DNA of 64,000 nucleotides. Origin: Streptomyces mirabilis (GTDB taxonomy: Bacteria; Actinomycetota; Actinomycetes; Streptomycetales; Streptomycetaceae). This document shows, piece by piece, positions 45,357 through 56,172 of the stretch (position 1 is the stretch's first letter; every line of letters begins with the position of its first letter). Where the stretch lies: the NCBI RefSeq assembly GCF_039503195.1, contig NZ_JBCJKP010000001.1, positions 6,262,001 through 6,326,000 of the forward strand, written 5' to 3'. Made by a program: the position numbers and the translations under genes. The notes beneath the pieces were generated by a model. It was not told where the DNA came from and searched no databases. It was given only the letters and a program-made list of their open reading frames with translations.

Positions 45357-46565
45357 TCAGCCGACACCCAGCACCGCACGCAGCTGAGCCAGCCCCCAGT
45401 CCAGGTCCTCCTTGCTGATGACCAGCGGCGGGGCGATCCGGACCGTGACCCCGTGGGTGTCCTTGACCAGGACACCCCGGTCCATCAGCCGCTCGGAGAT
45501 CTCGCGTCCCGTGCCGTACTCGGGGGCGACGTCGACGCCCGCCCACAGCCCCCGCCCGCGCACCGCCGTGACATGCCCCGTGCCCGCCAGCAGCCCCAGC
45601 TCCCGGTGCAGGTGGTCACCCAGTTCCGCGGCGCGCCGCTGGTACTCGCCCGACCGCAGCATCGCGATCACCTCGAGCGCCACCGCGCAGGCCAGCGGGT
45701 TCCCGCCGAACGTCGACCCGTGCTCACCGGGCCGGAACACCCCGAGCACCTCCCTGCTCGAGACCACCGCCGACACCGGTACGACCCCGCCCCCGAGCGC
45801 CTTGCCCAGTACGTACATGTCCGGCACCACGCCCTCGTGCTCGCACGCGAAGGTGCGGCCCGTGCGCCCAAGACCGGACTGGATCTCGTCCGCGACGAAG
45901 AGGACGTTCCGCTCGCGCGTCAGCTCCCGCACCCCGGCGAGGTAGCCGGGCGGCGGCACCAGCACGCCCGCCTCGCCCTGGATCGGCTCCAGCAGCACCG
46001 CGACCGTCTCCTCGGTGACCACCGCCCGCAGCGCGGCCAGGTCCCCGTACGGCACGATGTCGAAGCCCGGCGTGAACGGCCCGAAGTCCGTCCGCGCCTC
46101 CGCGTCCGTGGAGAAGCTGATGAGTGTCGTCGTACGGCCGTGGAAGTTGTCGCTCGCCACGACGATCCTCGCCCGGCCGTCGGGGACGCCCTTGACGCGG
46201 TACCCCCACTTCCTGGCCGTCTTCACGGCGGTCTCCACCGCCTCCGCACCCGTGTTCATCGGCAGCACCATCTCCATGCCGCACAACTGTGCGAGCTGCG
46301 CGCAGAAGTCGGCGAACCGGTCGTGGTGGAAGGCCCGCGAGGTCAGCGTCACCCGCTCCAGCTGCGCCTTCGCCGCGTCGAGCAGCCGCCGGTTGCCGTG
46401 GCCGAAGTTCAGCGCCGAGTAGCCGGCCAGCAGGTCGAGGAAGCGGCGGCCCTCGACGTCCGTCATCCAGGCCCCGTCCGCCGTCGCCACGACGACCGGC
46501 AGCGGGTGGTAGTTGTGCGCGCCGTGCGCGTCGGCCGAGGCGATGAGTCGTTCGGTGGTGGTCAC
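45357..46565 (-). CDS. rocD: Ornithine-oxo-acid transaminase
   Basis: 402 residues, PLP class III aminotransferase that converts ornithine and 2-oxoglutarate to glutamate semialdehyde. Marks: HNYHPLPVVVATADGAWMTD, LLAGYSALNFGHGN, MNTGAEAVETAVKTARKWGY, DEIQSGLGRTGR and PLP-lysine Lys255 in YVLGKALGGGVVPVS, with STFGGNPLACAVA. GTG 46565 has ggaga 6 bases upstream. It is divergent from glyA; the gap holds the glyA riboswitch. In other streptomycetes rocD follows an arginine-degradation gene, which is not seen here. Confidence 0.93.
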   Translation of the reverse strand: MTTTERLIASADAHGAHNYHPLPVVVATADGAWMTDVEGRRFLDLLAGYSALNFGHGNRRLLDAAKAQLERVTLTSRAFHHDRFADFCAQLAQLCGMEMVLPMNTGAEAVETAVKTARKWGYRVKGVPDGRARIVVASDNFHGRTTTLISFSTDAEARTDFGPFTPGFDIVPYGDLAALRAVVTEETVAVLLEPIQGEAGVLVPPPGYLAGVRELTRERNVLFVADEIQSGLGRTGRTFACEHEGVVPDMYVLGKALGGGVVPVSAVVSSREVLGVFRPGEHGSTFGGNPLACAVALEVIAMLRSGEYQRRAAELGDHLHRELGLLAGTGHVTAVRGRGLWAGVDVAPEYGTGREISERLMDRGVLVKDTHGVTVRIAPPLVISKEDLDWGLAQLRAVLGVG

Positions 46566-46679
46566 GGGATCTCCGTTTCCTGCAGCGCGGGGACCACTGC
46601 ACGGGGGGCGGGCTCGTGGCTCCCTTCCTATCGTCGCTCGCATGGTGGACGGGCGAACCCGGTGATCCGGCGCGCCCGG

Positions 46680-46685
46680 TAGGCT
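46680..46685 (+). promoter_or_regulatory. Probable -10 box of glyA
   Basis: TAGGCT fits the Streptomyces -10 and would start the transcript at about 46692, exactly at the 5' edge of the riboswitch. No clear -35 is seen. Confidence 0.45.
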
Positions 46686-46689
46686 GGCG

Positions 46690-46770
46690 GGCGGGGCCGT
46701 GACTGGCGCGCTGGGATGGGACCGACCATCGGGGAGCGGCCCATGAACCGTGTGCCGTGCGCCTGGGCCG
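46690..46770 (+). promoter_or_regulatory. ZTP (ZMP/ZTP, pfl-motif) riboswitch upstream of glyA
   Basis: The conserved blocks of the pfl RNA are present in order: ggccgtgactggcg (46695-46708), gggatgggaccgaccatcgg (46713-46732) with ggggagcggccc after it, and the 3' block gccgtgcgcctgggc (46754-46767). These match CGUGACUGGCG, the GGGA...ACC core and CCG-CGCCUGGGC of known ZTP riboswitches. The element ends about 40 bases before the glyA start, leaving room for ribosome-site control. Accumulated ZMP/ZTP signals low 10-formyl-THF and should raise glyA expression. Confidence 0.88.
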
Positions 46771-46807
46771 ACCCGTGAACGCTGAACGCCACGTCCGGAG
46801 GCCGTCA

Positions 46808-48253
46808 ATGCCCGAGCCCCTTTCCACCGAGTCCACCGCCTTCCGCAGCGCCCTCGACGTGATCCGGGCCGTGGAGCCCCGCGTCGCCGACGCGATCGGC
46901 CAGGAGATCGCGGACCAGCGCGACATGCTCAAGCTGATCGCGTCGGAGAACTACGCCTCCCCGGCCACCCTGCTGGCCATGGGCAACTGGTTCAGCGACA
47001 AGTACGCCGAGGGCACCGTCGGCCGCCGCTTCTACGCCGGCTGCCGCAACGTCGACACCGTCGAGGCCCTCGCAGCCGAACACGCCCGCGAGCTCTTCGG
47101 CGCCGAGCACGCCTACGCCCAGCCGCACTCCGGCATCGACGCCAACCTGGTCGCCTTCTGGGCCGTGCTCGCCGCCCGCGTCGAGGCCCCGGCCCTCGCG
47201 AAGGCCGGCGTCCGCAACGTCAACGACCTCTCCGAGGCCGACTGGGCCGAGCTGCGCCAGGCCTTCGGCAACCAGCGCATGCTCGGCATGTCCCTGGACG
47301 CCGGCGGCCACCTCACCCACGGCTTCCGCCCGAACATCTCAGGAAAGATGTTCGACCAGCGTTCCTACGGCACCGATCCCGCCACCGGCCTCATCGACTA
47401 CGAGGCGCTGCGGACGTCGGCCCGTGAGTTCAAGCCGCTGATCATCGTCGCCGGCTACTCCGCCTACCCCCGCCTGGTGAACTTCCGGATCATGCGGGAG
47501 ATCGCCGACGAGGTCGGTGCGACCCTGATGGTCGACATGGCGCACTTCGCCGGTCTGGTCGCGGGCAAGGTCCTCACCGGCGACTTCGACCCCGTCCCGC
47601 ACGCCCAGATCGTCACCACCACCACGCACAAGTCGCTGCGCGGCCCGCGCGGCGGCATGGTCCTGTGCGACGAGAGCCTCGCCGAGCAGGTCGATCGCGG
47701 CTGCCCGATGGTCCTCGGCGGCCCCCTCCCGCACGTCATGGCCGCCAAGGCCGTCGCGCTCGCCGAGGCCCGCCGCCCCGAGTTCCGCGACTACGCCCAG
47801 GCCGTCGTCGACAACGCCCGCGCCCTCGCCGAGGGCCTGATGCGGCGCGGCGCCACCCTGGTCACCGGCGGCACGGACAACCACCTCAACCTGATCGACG
47901 TCGCCTCCTCCTACGGCCTCACCGGCCGCCAGGCCGAGTCCGCGCTGCTCGACTCGGGCATCGTCACCAACCGCAACGCCATCCCCGCCGACCCGAACGG
48001 CGCCTGGTACACCTCCGGCATCCGTATCGGCACGCCCGCGCTGACCACCCGTGGCCTGGGCACCACCGAGATGGACGAGATCGCCGGTCTCATCGACCGC
48101 GTCCTCACCGCCGCAGAGCCCGGCACCACCGCCAAGGGCGCCCCGTCCAAGGCCCAGCACGTCCTGGACCGGAAGATCTCCGACGAGATCTCCCACCGCG
48201 CCACCGACCTGCTGGCCCCGTTCCCGCTCTACCCGGAGATCGACCTCGGCTGA
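46808..48253 (+). CDS. glyA: Serine hydroxymethyltransferase
   Basis: 481 residues, PLP enzyme making glycine and 5,10-methylene-THF from serine and THF. The PLP lysine is Lys275 in [14 protein letters not shown]. Other marks are [47 protein letters not shown] and [13 protein letters not shown]. It is longer than E. coli GlyA (417) because of an actinobacterial insertion after the substrate loop. ATG 46808 has ggagg 6 bases upstream, behind a ZTP riboswitch. Confidence 0.96.
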   Translation: MPEPLSTESTAFRSALDVIRAVEPRVADAIGQEIADQRDMLKLIASENYASPATLLAMGNWFSDKYAEGTVGRRFYAGCRNVDTVEALAAEHARELFGAEHAYAQPHSGIDANLVAFWAVLAARVEAPALAKAGVRNVNDLSEADWAELRQAFGNQRMLGMSLDAGGHLTHGFRPNISGKMFDQRSYGTDPATGLIDYEALRTSAREFKPLIIVAGYSAYPRLVNFRIMREIADEVGATLMVDMAHFAGLVAGKVLTGDFDPVPHAQIVTTTTHKSLRGPRGGMVLCDESLAEQVDRGCPMVLGGPLPHVMAAKAVALAEARRPEFRDYAQAVVDNARALAEGLMRRGATLVTGGTDNHLNLIDVASSYGLTGRQAESALLDSGIVTNRNAIPADPNGAWYTSGIRIGTPALTTRGLGTTEMDEIAGLIDRVLTAAEPGTTAKGAPSKAQHVLDRKISDEISHRATDLLAPFPLYPEIDLG

Positions 48254-48266
48254 CCCACCTCCGGGT

Positions 48267-50118
<1,852 letters not shown>

Positions 50119-50144
50119 GGCGTACGACCGCACACACGTACCAC

Positions 50145-50184
50145 TGGGCAGAGCGCTGCACATCACTACGGCTGCGCCTGCCCA
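50145..50184. terminator. Possible terminator after trpS
   Basis: tgggcag-a-gcgc (50145-50156) pairs with gcgcctgccca (50174-50184), one bulged A, 17-base loop. Moderate stem 26 bases after the trpS stop. Confidence 0.4.
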
Positions 50185-50316
50185 CCACACAGCCGTGGCC
50201 TTACAGTCGATAGCCGGACGGCTGAGTACGAACCAGACAACGCGCCCGGCGACGCGAAGGACAACGCAACCGGTGACGCGACCGACGACGCACCGGACAC
50301 GACGACAGGAGACGAC

Positions 50317-50901
50317 GTGGGGACCGTAACGATCGGCGTGTCGATCGCGGTCCCGGAGCCTTACGGCAGCCTGCTCCAGGAGCGGCGCGCGGGCTTCGGC
50401 GACCCCGCGGCTTGTGGCATCCCCACGCACGTCACCCTGCTGCCGCCGACGGAGGTCCACGCCGCCGACCTGCCGGCCGTCGAGGCACACCTGACCGAGG
50501 TCGCCGTGGCCGGCCGGCCCTTCCCGATGCGGCTGTCGGGCACCGGCACCTTCCGGCCCCTGTCGCCGGTGGTGTTCGTGAAGGTCGTCCAGGGCGCCGA
50601 GGCCTGCACCTGGCTCCAGCAGCGGGTCCGCGACGCCTCCGGACCCGTGGCGCGCGAACTGCAGTTCCCGTACCACCCGCACGTCACGGTGGCGCACGGC
50701 ATCGACGACGCGGCGATGGACCGCGCGTTCCAGGAACTCGCCGACTACGACGCCGAGTGGCCCTGCACGGGGTTCGCGCTCTACGAACAGGGCTCCGACA
50801 GTGTGTGGCGCAAGCTCCGGGAGTTCGCCTTCGGTGGATCCGTGGTGCCACCGCAGGCGGGCCACGCGGACGTGGAGCGCGGGACCATCGCCAGCCGCTA
50901 G
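50317..50901 (+). CDS. 2'-5' RNA ligase family (2H phosphoesterase) protein
   Basis: 194 residues. Two HxT motifs define the 2H fold: His38/Thr40 in GIPTHVTLLPP and His122/Thr124 in YHPHVTVAH. Related enzymes act on 2',5' or 2',3'-cyclic phosphate ends of RNA or small nucleotides; the bacterial substrate is unknown. GTG 50317 has aggaga 5 bases upstream. It follows trpS by 198 bases. Confidence 0.88.
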   Translation: MGTVTIGVSIAVPEPYGSLLQERRAGFGDPAACGIPTHVTLLPPTEVHAADLPAVEAHLTEVAVAGRPFPMRLSGTGTFRPLSPVVFVKVVQGAEACTWLQQRVRDASGPVARELQFPYHPHVTVAHGIDDAAMDRAFQELADYDAEWPCTGFALYEQGSDSVWRKLREFAFGGSVVPPQAGHADVERGTIASR

Positions 50902-50971
50902 CCGCGGTCGAGCCGAACAGCCGCGGTCGAGCCGAACAGCCGTGGTCGAGTCGGGCAGCCGCGGTCGGGCT
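50900..50971. repeat. 19-bp tandem repeat between convergent genes
   Basis: Two identical units agccgcggtcgagccgaac (50900-50918, 50919-50937), a diverged third (50938-50956) and a partial fourth (50957-50971). The array overlaps the last bases of both flanking genes, so it arose by duplication of the junction. Confidence 0.85.
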
Positions 50972-51725
50972 AGATCGGCAGGCGGCGGAACACCGCTCGC
51001 GGTACGTGCCGCAGCGCCGCCATCACCAGCCGCAGCGCCCCTGGCACCCACACCGTCTCCGAGCGCCGTCGCAGCCCCACCTCGACGGCCGTCGCGACCG
51101 CCTCCGGTGTGGTGGCCATGGGTCCCTCCGCGCGCCCCGCGGTCATCTTCGTACGGACGAACCCCGGGCGTACGACCATCACGTGGACGCCGGTGCCGTG
51201 CAGCGCGTCGCCCAGACCCTGGGCGAAGGCGTCCAGCCCCGCCTTGCTCGACCCGTAGATGAAGTTGGAGCGGCGGGCGCGCTCGCCCGCGACCGAGGAG
51301 AGCACCACCAGGGAGCCGTGCCCCTGGGTCTGGAGGGCCCGCGCGCACACCAGCAGGGCCGACACCGCGCCCGTGTAGTTGGTCTGCGCGATCCGGGCGG
51401 CGGCCACCGGCTCCCGCTCGTCCCGGGCCTGGTCGCCGAGGACCCCGAAGGCGAGCAGCACCATGTCGAGGTCGCCCTCGGCGAAGACCTTGCCGAGGAC
51501 CGTCTCGTGGGACTCGGGGTCGAGCGCGTCGAAGGCGAGGGTACGGACGTCCGCGCCCAGTGCGCGCAGGTGCTCGGCGTCCCGCTCCAGGGCCGGCGAG
51601 GGCCGTCCGGCGAGCCACACCGTGCGGGTGCGCCGGGCGATCAGACGGCGCGCCGTGGCCAGCGCGATCTCGGACGTGCCGCCGAGGATCAGCAGGGACT
51701 GGGGGGCTCCGAAGGCGTCCTTCAT
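50970..51725 (-). CDS. dprE2: Decaprenylphospho-beta-D-erythro-pentofuranosid-2-ulose 2-reductase (DprE2-like SDR)
   Basis: 251 residues, short-chain dehydrogenase. The NAD site is SLLILGGTSEIALATARRL, the serine block SLVVLSSVAGERARRSN, and the catalytic Tyr157-Lys161 IYGSSKAGLD. The C-terminal PRAVFRRLPI is DprE2-like. DprE1 and DprE2 together epimerise polyprenyl-phospho-ribose to polyprenyl-phospho-arabinose. It lies after the dprE1-like gene in the same orientation. ATG 51725 has aggag 5 bases upstream. Confidence 0.85.
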   Translation of the reverse strand: MKDAFGAPQSLLILGGTSEIALATARRLIARRTRTVWLAGRPSPALERDAEHLRALGADVRTLAFDALDPESHETVLGKVFAEGDLDMVLLAFGVLGDQARDEREPVAAARIAQTNYTGAVSALLVCARALQTQGHGSLVVLSSVAGERARRSNFIYGSSKAGLDAFAQGLGDALHGTGVHVMVVRPGFVRTKMTAGRAEGPMATTPEAVATAVEVGLRRRSETVWVPGALRLVMAALRHVPRAVFRRLPI

Positions 51726-51748
51726 GACAACTCCTAGAGGGGTGAGGA

Positions 51749-51809
51749 GGCGGGAGGGTCGACCGGTTCTGGAGGCCGGGGCGGCGGGAGGGTCGACCGG
51801 TTCTAGAGG
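51749..51809. repeat. 34-bp tandem duplication at the dprE1 3' end
   Basis: ggcgggagggtcgaccggtt plus ctggagg (51749-51775) recurs at 51783-51809 with one difference (ctagagg). The right copy contains the dprE1 stop, so the left copy is a duplicated gene tail. Confidence 0.8.
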
Positions 51810-53172
51810 TCGAGGCGGCGGGACAGGTCGGAGGTGAACACCCCGCGCGGGTCCAACTCGGACCGCAGTTGCCGGAATTCGGTCAGTCGTGGATACATGT
51901 CGGCCAGCAGTTCCGGCCGCAGTCGCGCGTCCTTCGCCAGGTAGACGCGTCCGCCCGCCCCGGCCACCTCCTCGTCCAGCTCGTCGAGGAAGGCGCCGAG
52001 GCCCGGCAGGCTCGCGGGGATGTCCAGGGCGAGGGTCCAGCCCGGCATCGGGAAGGAGAGCCAGCCCGGATCGCCCTCGCCGAAACGCTTCAGGACGGCG
52101 AGGAAGGACGGGCACCGGTGTTCGGCGACGCGCCGCACGATGCGCCGCAGGGCCTCCTCGCGCCCGTGTCCGACGACGAACTGGTACTGCACGAAGCCGC
52201 CGCGCCCGTAGATCCGGTTCCAGTGCGGCACCCCGTCGAGCGGGTGGAAGAAGGCCGGGATCCGCTGTAGTTCACCGGCACGCGCGCGGGGTGCCTTCCG
52301 GTACCAGAGCTCGTTGAAGAGGGCCACCGTCCCGCGGCCGAGCAGTCCCTCCGGTACGAAGGGGGGCGCGGACGGGAACCGCGGTGGTCGGAACGCCAGC
52401 GGGCGTCGGCGCGCGCGTGGGGGAGCGCGCCCAGGGGGGCGTGTTCCGCGCGGGTGAGCACCGAGCGTCCCGTCGAGCGGCCGCGCGCGAGCAGGTCGAT
52501 CCAGGCGACCGAGTACCGGTAGCGGTGGTCCGTGGCGGTGAGACGGGCCATCAGGTCGTCCAGGTCCGCCGCGCGTTCGGTGTCGACGGACATCAGCGAG
52601 GTCTCGACGGGCTGGAGCCGGACGGTCGCCGTGAGGATCACCCCGGTCAGGCCCATGCCGCCCGCGGTGGCGTCGAAGAGGGGGGTGCCCCGGCCCACCG
52701 TGCGGATCGCGCCGTCCGCGGTCAGCAGCTCGAAGGAGAGGACGTGGCGGGCGAACGAGCCGGACACGTGGTGGTTCTTGCCGTGGATGTCCGCGCCGAT
52801 CGCGCCGCCGACGGTCACCTGGCGGGTCCCGGGCGTGACCGGCACGAACCAGCCGAGCGGGAGCAGGACTTCCATCAGCCGGTGCAGGCTCACGCCCGCG
52901 TCGCAGAGCACGGTCCCGCCGTCGACGTCGATCGTGTGGACGCGGTCGAGGCCGGTCATGTCGAGCACGGCCCCGCCCGCGTTCTGCGCCGCGTCCCCGT
53001 ACGCCCGCCCGAGGCCCCGGGCGATGCCTCCGCGGACCCCGCAGGCGCGGACGGCGGCCGCCGCTTCCTCGTAGGTGCGCGGGCGGACCACACGGGCGGT
53101 GGTCGGGGCGGTGCGGCCCCAGCCCGTGACGGAGACGGGTTCGGCCGGGGCGGAGGCGGTGTCGGCAGGCAT
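51803..53172 (-). pseudogene. dprE1: DprE1-like FAD-dependent oxidase, frameshifted
   Basis: Decaprenylphosphoryl-ribose 2'-oxidase homologue split over two frames. The N-terminal part (from ATG 53172) reads VSVTGWGRTAPTTARVVRPR, GIARGLGRAYGDAAQNAGGA, the FAD-binding IGADIHGKNHHVSGSFARHV and GGMGLTGVI to about EHAPLGALPHARADA. Homology then continues in another frame as PLAFRPPRFPSAPPF, FNELWYRKAPRARAGELQRI, FFHPLDGVPHWNRIYGRGGF and QYQFVV to the stop at 51803. The switch lies at about 52395-52415, consistent with loss of one base. Both halves are well conserved, so it is either a very recent mutation or a sequencing error. Confidence 0.85.
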
Positions 53173-53314
53173 GACCGTGACCGTATCGGCGAAAAAGGTG
53201 CATAAAGCCCTCACCTCTCCCGTCTTCCCGGCTCCTCACCGAAATGGGTGATTAATGGGATGTCGTACAAGATTTCCGTAATTCTGCGGCCACTCCCTAG
53301 AAGAGTGAGATCAC

Positions 53315-53845
53315 ATGGACGACCTTGACGACATGGACCGCCGACGGTGGGACGGCATGGACCGTCGGCTGCTGTCGGCCCTCCACGAGCGCGGCACGGA
53401 TCCACGCGTGGCGGCCGTCGCACGCGCCCTGTCCTGGAGCGGGGAGCACGGCGTGCTGTGGCTCGCTGCCGGGCTCACGGGCGCGGTGGTCGACCGCGGG
53501 CGGCGCGGCGCGTGGCTGCGCGGCACGGCGCTCACCGCCACCGCGCACCTCGCCAGCATGGGCGTGAAGCAGATCGTGCGCCGTCCACGCCCCGCGCACA
53601 TCGTCCCGCTGGTGCGCACGGCCGGACGTCACTCGTTCCCCAGTTCCCACGCGGCCTCCGCGACGGCCGCGGCGGTCGCCTTCGGCGCGCTCGGAGTCCG
53701 CCCGCTGCCGCCGCTCGCCGCCGCGATGTGCCTCTCCCGGCTGGTGGCCGGCGTCCACTACCCCTCGGACGTGCTCGCGGGCGCCGCCCTGGGCGCCCTG
53801 ACGGCCCGTCTGGGCGCCCACTGGATCGAGGCCGGCCATGGCTGA
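53315..53845 (+). CDS. PAP2-type membrane phosphatase
   Basis: 176 residues. Phosphatase motifs are KQIVRRPRP, PSSHAASATA and SRLVAGVHYPSDV, with four or five membrane helices. In the mycobacterial locus the equivalent enzyme dephosphorylates decaprenyl-phospho-5-phosphoribose. ATG 53315 is divergent from the dprE1-like gene. Overlaps the UbiA gene by 8 bases, so the two are coupled. Confidence 0.85.
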   Translation: MDDLDDMDRRRWDGMDRRLLSALHERGTDPRVAAVARALSWSGEHGVLWLAAGLTGAVVDRGRRGAWLRGTALTATAHLASMGVKQIVRRPRPAHIVPLVRTAGRHSFPSSHAASATAAAVAFGALGVRPLPPLAAAMCLSRLVAGVHYPSDVLAGAALGALTARLGAHWIEAGHG

Positions 53846-54782
53846 ACGCACGGTGCTCCTGGACCCCACGCCGACCGCCCCGGTTCCCGTGCGGACCCTC
53901 ACCAGCCTCGCCCGGGGTCTCCTCAGGACCACCCGCCCCCGCCAGTGGGTGAAGAACCTGCTGGTCGTGGCGGCCCCGGCGGCGGCGGGCCAGCTCTTCT
54001 CCCGGCACGCGGTGATCCAACTCGCGCTCGTCTTCGTCCTGTTCACGGCCTGCGCCGCCGCCGTCTACCTGATCAACGACGCCCGGGACGCCGAAGCCGA
54101 CCGCGCCCACCCGGTCAAGCGCCACCGCCCGGTCGCCACGGGCCAGGTCCCCGTCCCCCTCGCCTACGCCACGGGAGGCGTGCTCGCCGTCCTCGCCCCG
54201 ACCGCCGCCGCCCTGCTGTCCTCCCCGGTCACCGCGGCACTGCTGACCGCCTACCTCGGCATGCAACTGGCGTACTGCGTGAGCCTCAAGCACGTCCTGG
54301 TCGTCGACCTCGCCGTCGTGACGACCGGGTTCCTGATGCGGGCGATGATCGGCGGGCTCGCCCTCGGCATCCCGCTCTCCCGCTGGTTCCTGATCACCAC
54401 GGGCTTCGGCGCGCTCTTCATGGTGGCGGCGAAACGGTACTCCGAGGCCGTCCAACTGGGCGGGAACGCCGGTGCCACCCGCGCGCTGCTCACCGAGTAC
54501 ACCACCGGCTATCTGCGCTTCGTCTGGCAACTGGCCGCCGGGGTCGCCGTGCTCGCCTACTGCCTGTGGGCCCTGGAGGAGGGCGGCGCGCCCAGCGCCG
54601 GGGTGCTGCCCTGGCGTCAGCTGTCCATGGTCGCCTTCATCCTGGCCGTCCTGCGGTACGCCGTCTTCGCCGACCGGGGCGCGGCGGGCGAGCCCGAGGA
54701 CGTCGTCCTGCGCGACCGCGCGCTCGCCCTGATCGGACTGGTGTGGCTCGCGATGTACGGGCTCGCGGTCGTGAACTGGTGA
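53838..54782 (+). CDS. UbiA-type decaprenyl-phosphate phosphoribosyltransferase
   Basis: 314 residues. The first aspartate motif is LINDARDAEADRAHPVKRHR (N-D-x2-D-x3-D), and the second region is YCVSLKHVLVVDLAVVTTGF with nine helices. The N-terminal TTRPRQWVKNLLV block is typical of DPPR synthases (Rv3806c family) that transfer PRPP's phosphoribose to a polyprenyl phosphate. Overlaps PAP2 at its start and GtrA at its end (GTGA). Confidence 0.87.
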   Translation: MAERTVLLDPTPTAPVPVRTLTSLARGLLRTTRPRQWVKNLLVVAAPAAAGQLFSRHAVIQLALVFVLFTACAAAVYLINDARDAEADRAHPVKRHRPVATGQVPVPLAYATGGVLAVLAPTAAALLSSPVTAALLTAYLGMQLAYCVSLKHVLVVDLAVVTTGFLMRAMIGGLALGIPLSRWFLITTGFGALFMVAAKRYSEAVQLGGNAGATRALLTEYTTGYLRFVWQLAAGVAVLAYCLWALEEGGAPSAGVLPWRQLSMVAFILAVLRYAVFADRGAAGEPEDVVLRDRALALIGLVWLAMYGLAVVNW

Positions 54783-55225
54783 GCCTCGCCCGGCGGCCCC
54801 TGACCCAGGAGCTCCTGGGCTTCGCCACCGTCGGCGTCCTCGCCTACGCCGCCGACCTCGGCCTCTTCCTCTGGCTGCGCGGCCCGGTGGGCCTCGACCC
54901 GCTCACCGCCAAGGCGCTGTCGTTCGTGGCGGGCTGCTCGGTCGCGTACACCGGCAACGCGCTCGGCACGTACCGGCACCACCCCGTGCGGGGGCCCCGG
55001 CGGTACGCCGACTTCTTCGCGTTCCTCGCCGTGAACCTCGCGGGCGCCCTCGTCCAGCTCCTGTGCGTCGCCGTCAGCCACTATGGCCTCGGGCTCACCT
55101 CGCGACGCGCCGACACGGTCTCCGGTGCGGGGATCGGTATGGCACTCGCCACGGTCCTGCGTTTTTGGGGTACCCGGACATGGGTTTTCCGAGGTGAGGG
55201 CAGAGTCGGATCATGGACTGGCTGA
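54779..55225 (+). CDS. GtrA-family small membrane protein
   Basis: 148 residues with four helices: LLGFATVGVLAYAADLGLFL, ALSFVAGCSVAYTGNALGTY, FFAFLAVNLAGALVQLLCVA, and GIGMALATVLRFWGTRTWVF. GtrA proteins are linked to flipping or handling of polyprenyl-phospho-sugars; the mycobacterial Rv3789 lies next to dprE1. GTG 54779 overlaps the UbiA stop; the end overlaps the YihY gene by 13 bases. Confidence 0.82.
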   Translation: MSLARRPLTQELLGFATVGVLAYAADLGLFLWLRGPVGLDPLTAKALSFVAGCSVAYTGNALGTYRHHPVRGPRRYADFFAFLAVNLAGALVQLLCVAVSHYGLGLTSRRADTVSGAGIGMALATVLRFWGTRTWVFRGEGRVGSWTG

Positions 55226-56172
55226 AAAAGCTCCCCGGCGTGGGGCCGTTGGTCACCCGCCTGATGGCCACCCACGGGTGGCGGTCGTACGAGCGTCTGG
55301 ACCGGGTGAAGTGGACGCGGCTCGCCGCCGCGATGACCTTCATCAGCTTCGTGGCGCTCTTCCCGCTGCTGACCGTCGGCGCCGCGATCGCCGCCGCCAC
55401 CCTCACCAGCCAGCGGCAGAAGGAGCTTCAGGACAAGATCGCCGAGCAGGTGCCGGGCATCTCCGACCAACTCGACATCAACGCACTGGTCCAGAACGCC
55501 GGCACCATCGGGCTCATCGCGGGCGCCGTCCTGCTGTTCACCGGCATCGGCTGGGTCGGCTCGATGCGGGACTGTCTGCGCGCGGTCTGGGAGCTGCCCG
55601 ACAGGGAGGAGAACCCCCTCCTGCGCAAGCTCCTGGACGCCGGGATCCTCGTCGGACTCGGTGGTGCCGTACTCGTCACCATCGCCGTCTCCACCGTCGC
55701 GTCCTCACTGGTCGGCTGGTCGGCCCGGCAGCTCGGCCTCGGCGAACACGGCTGGGGGAGCGTGCTGCTGCAGTCCGCCGCGTTCGCCGTCGCCGTACTC
55801 ACCGACTTCCTGGTGCTCCTGTACGTCCTGACCCTGTTGCCGGGCGTCGAGCCGCCGCGCCACCGGCTCGTCGTCGCCGCGCTGATGGGCGCCGTCGGCT
55901 TCGAACTGCTCAAGCTGCTGCTCAGCAGCTATATGCGGGGCGTGGCGTCGAAGAGCATGTACGGCGCCTTCGGTGTGCCCGTCGCGCTGCTGCTGTGGAT
56001 CAACTTCACCTCGAAACTCGTCCTGTTCTGCGCCGCCTGGACGGCCACGGGACATGCCGACTCCGGCCCGAAGCAACGCGCCGACGACCCCGACAGGCCC
56101 GCGGAGCCCGAGGACCTCGAGGAGGTCAGCGGCGGCGGCGCATCAGGTCGGGGAGGGGCCAGCGGCGGTTGA
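55213..56172 (+). CDS. YihY/virulence factor BrkB family membrane protein
   Basis: 319 residues. Six helices in the BrkB pattern: TRLAAAMTFISFVALFPLL, LIAGAVLLFTGIGWVGSMRD, RLVVAALMGAVGFELLKLL, YGAFGVPVALLLWINFTSKL. Role in bacteria unclear. ATG 55213 lies inside the GtrA 3' end. The last 47 bases overlap, convergently, the carboxypeptidase gene. Confidence 0.88.
   Translation: MDWLKKLPGVGPLVTRLMATHGWRSYERLDRVKWTRLAAAMTFISFVALFPLLTVGAAIAAATLTSQRQKELQDKIAEQVPGISDQLDINALVQNAGTIGLIAGAVLLFTGIGWVGSMRDCLRAVWELPDREENPLLRKLLDAGILVGLGGAVLVTIAVSTVASSLVGWSARQLGLGEHGWGSVLLQSAAFAVAVLTDFLVLLYVLTLLPGVEPPRHRLVVAALMGAVGFELLKLLLSSYMRGVASKSMYGAFGVPVALLLWINFTSKLVLFCAAWTATGHADSGPKQRADDPDRPAEPEDLEEVSGGGASGRGGASGG

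Noticed and set aside
50900..50971. Possible CRISPR or attachment site
   Set aside because: Tandem 19-bp repeats without spacers, no integrase or tRNA nearby.
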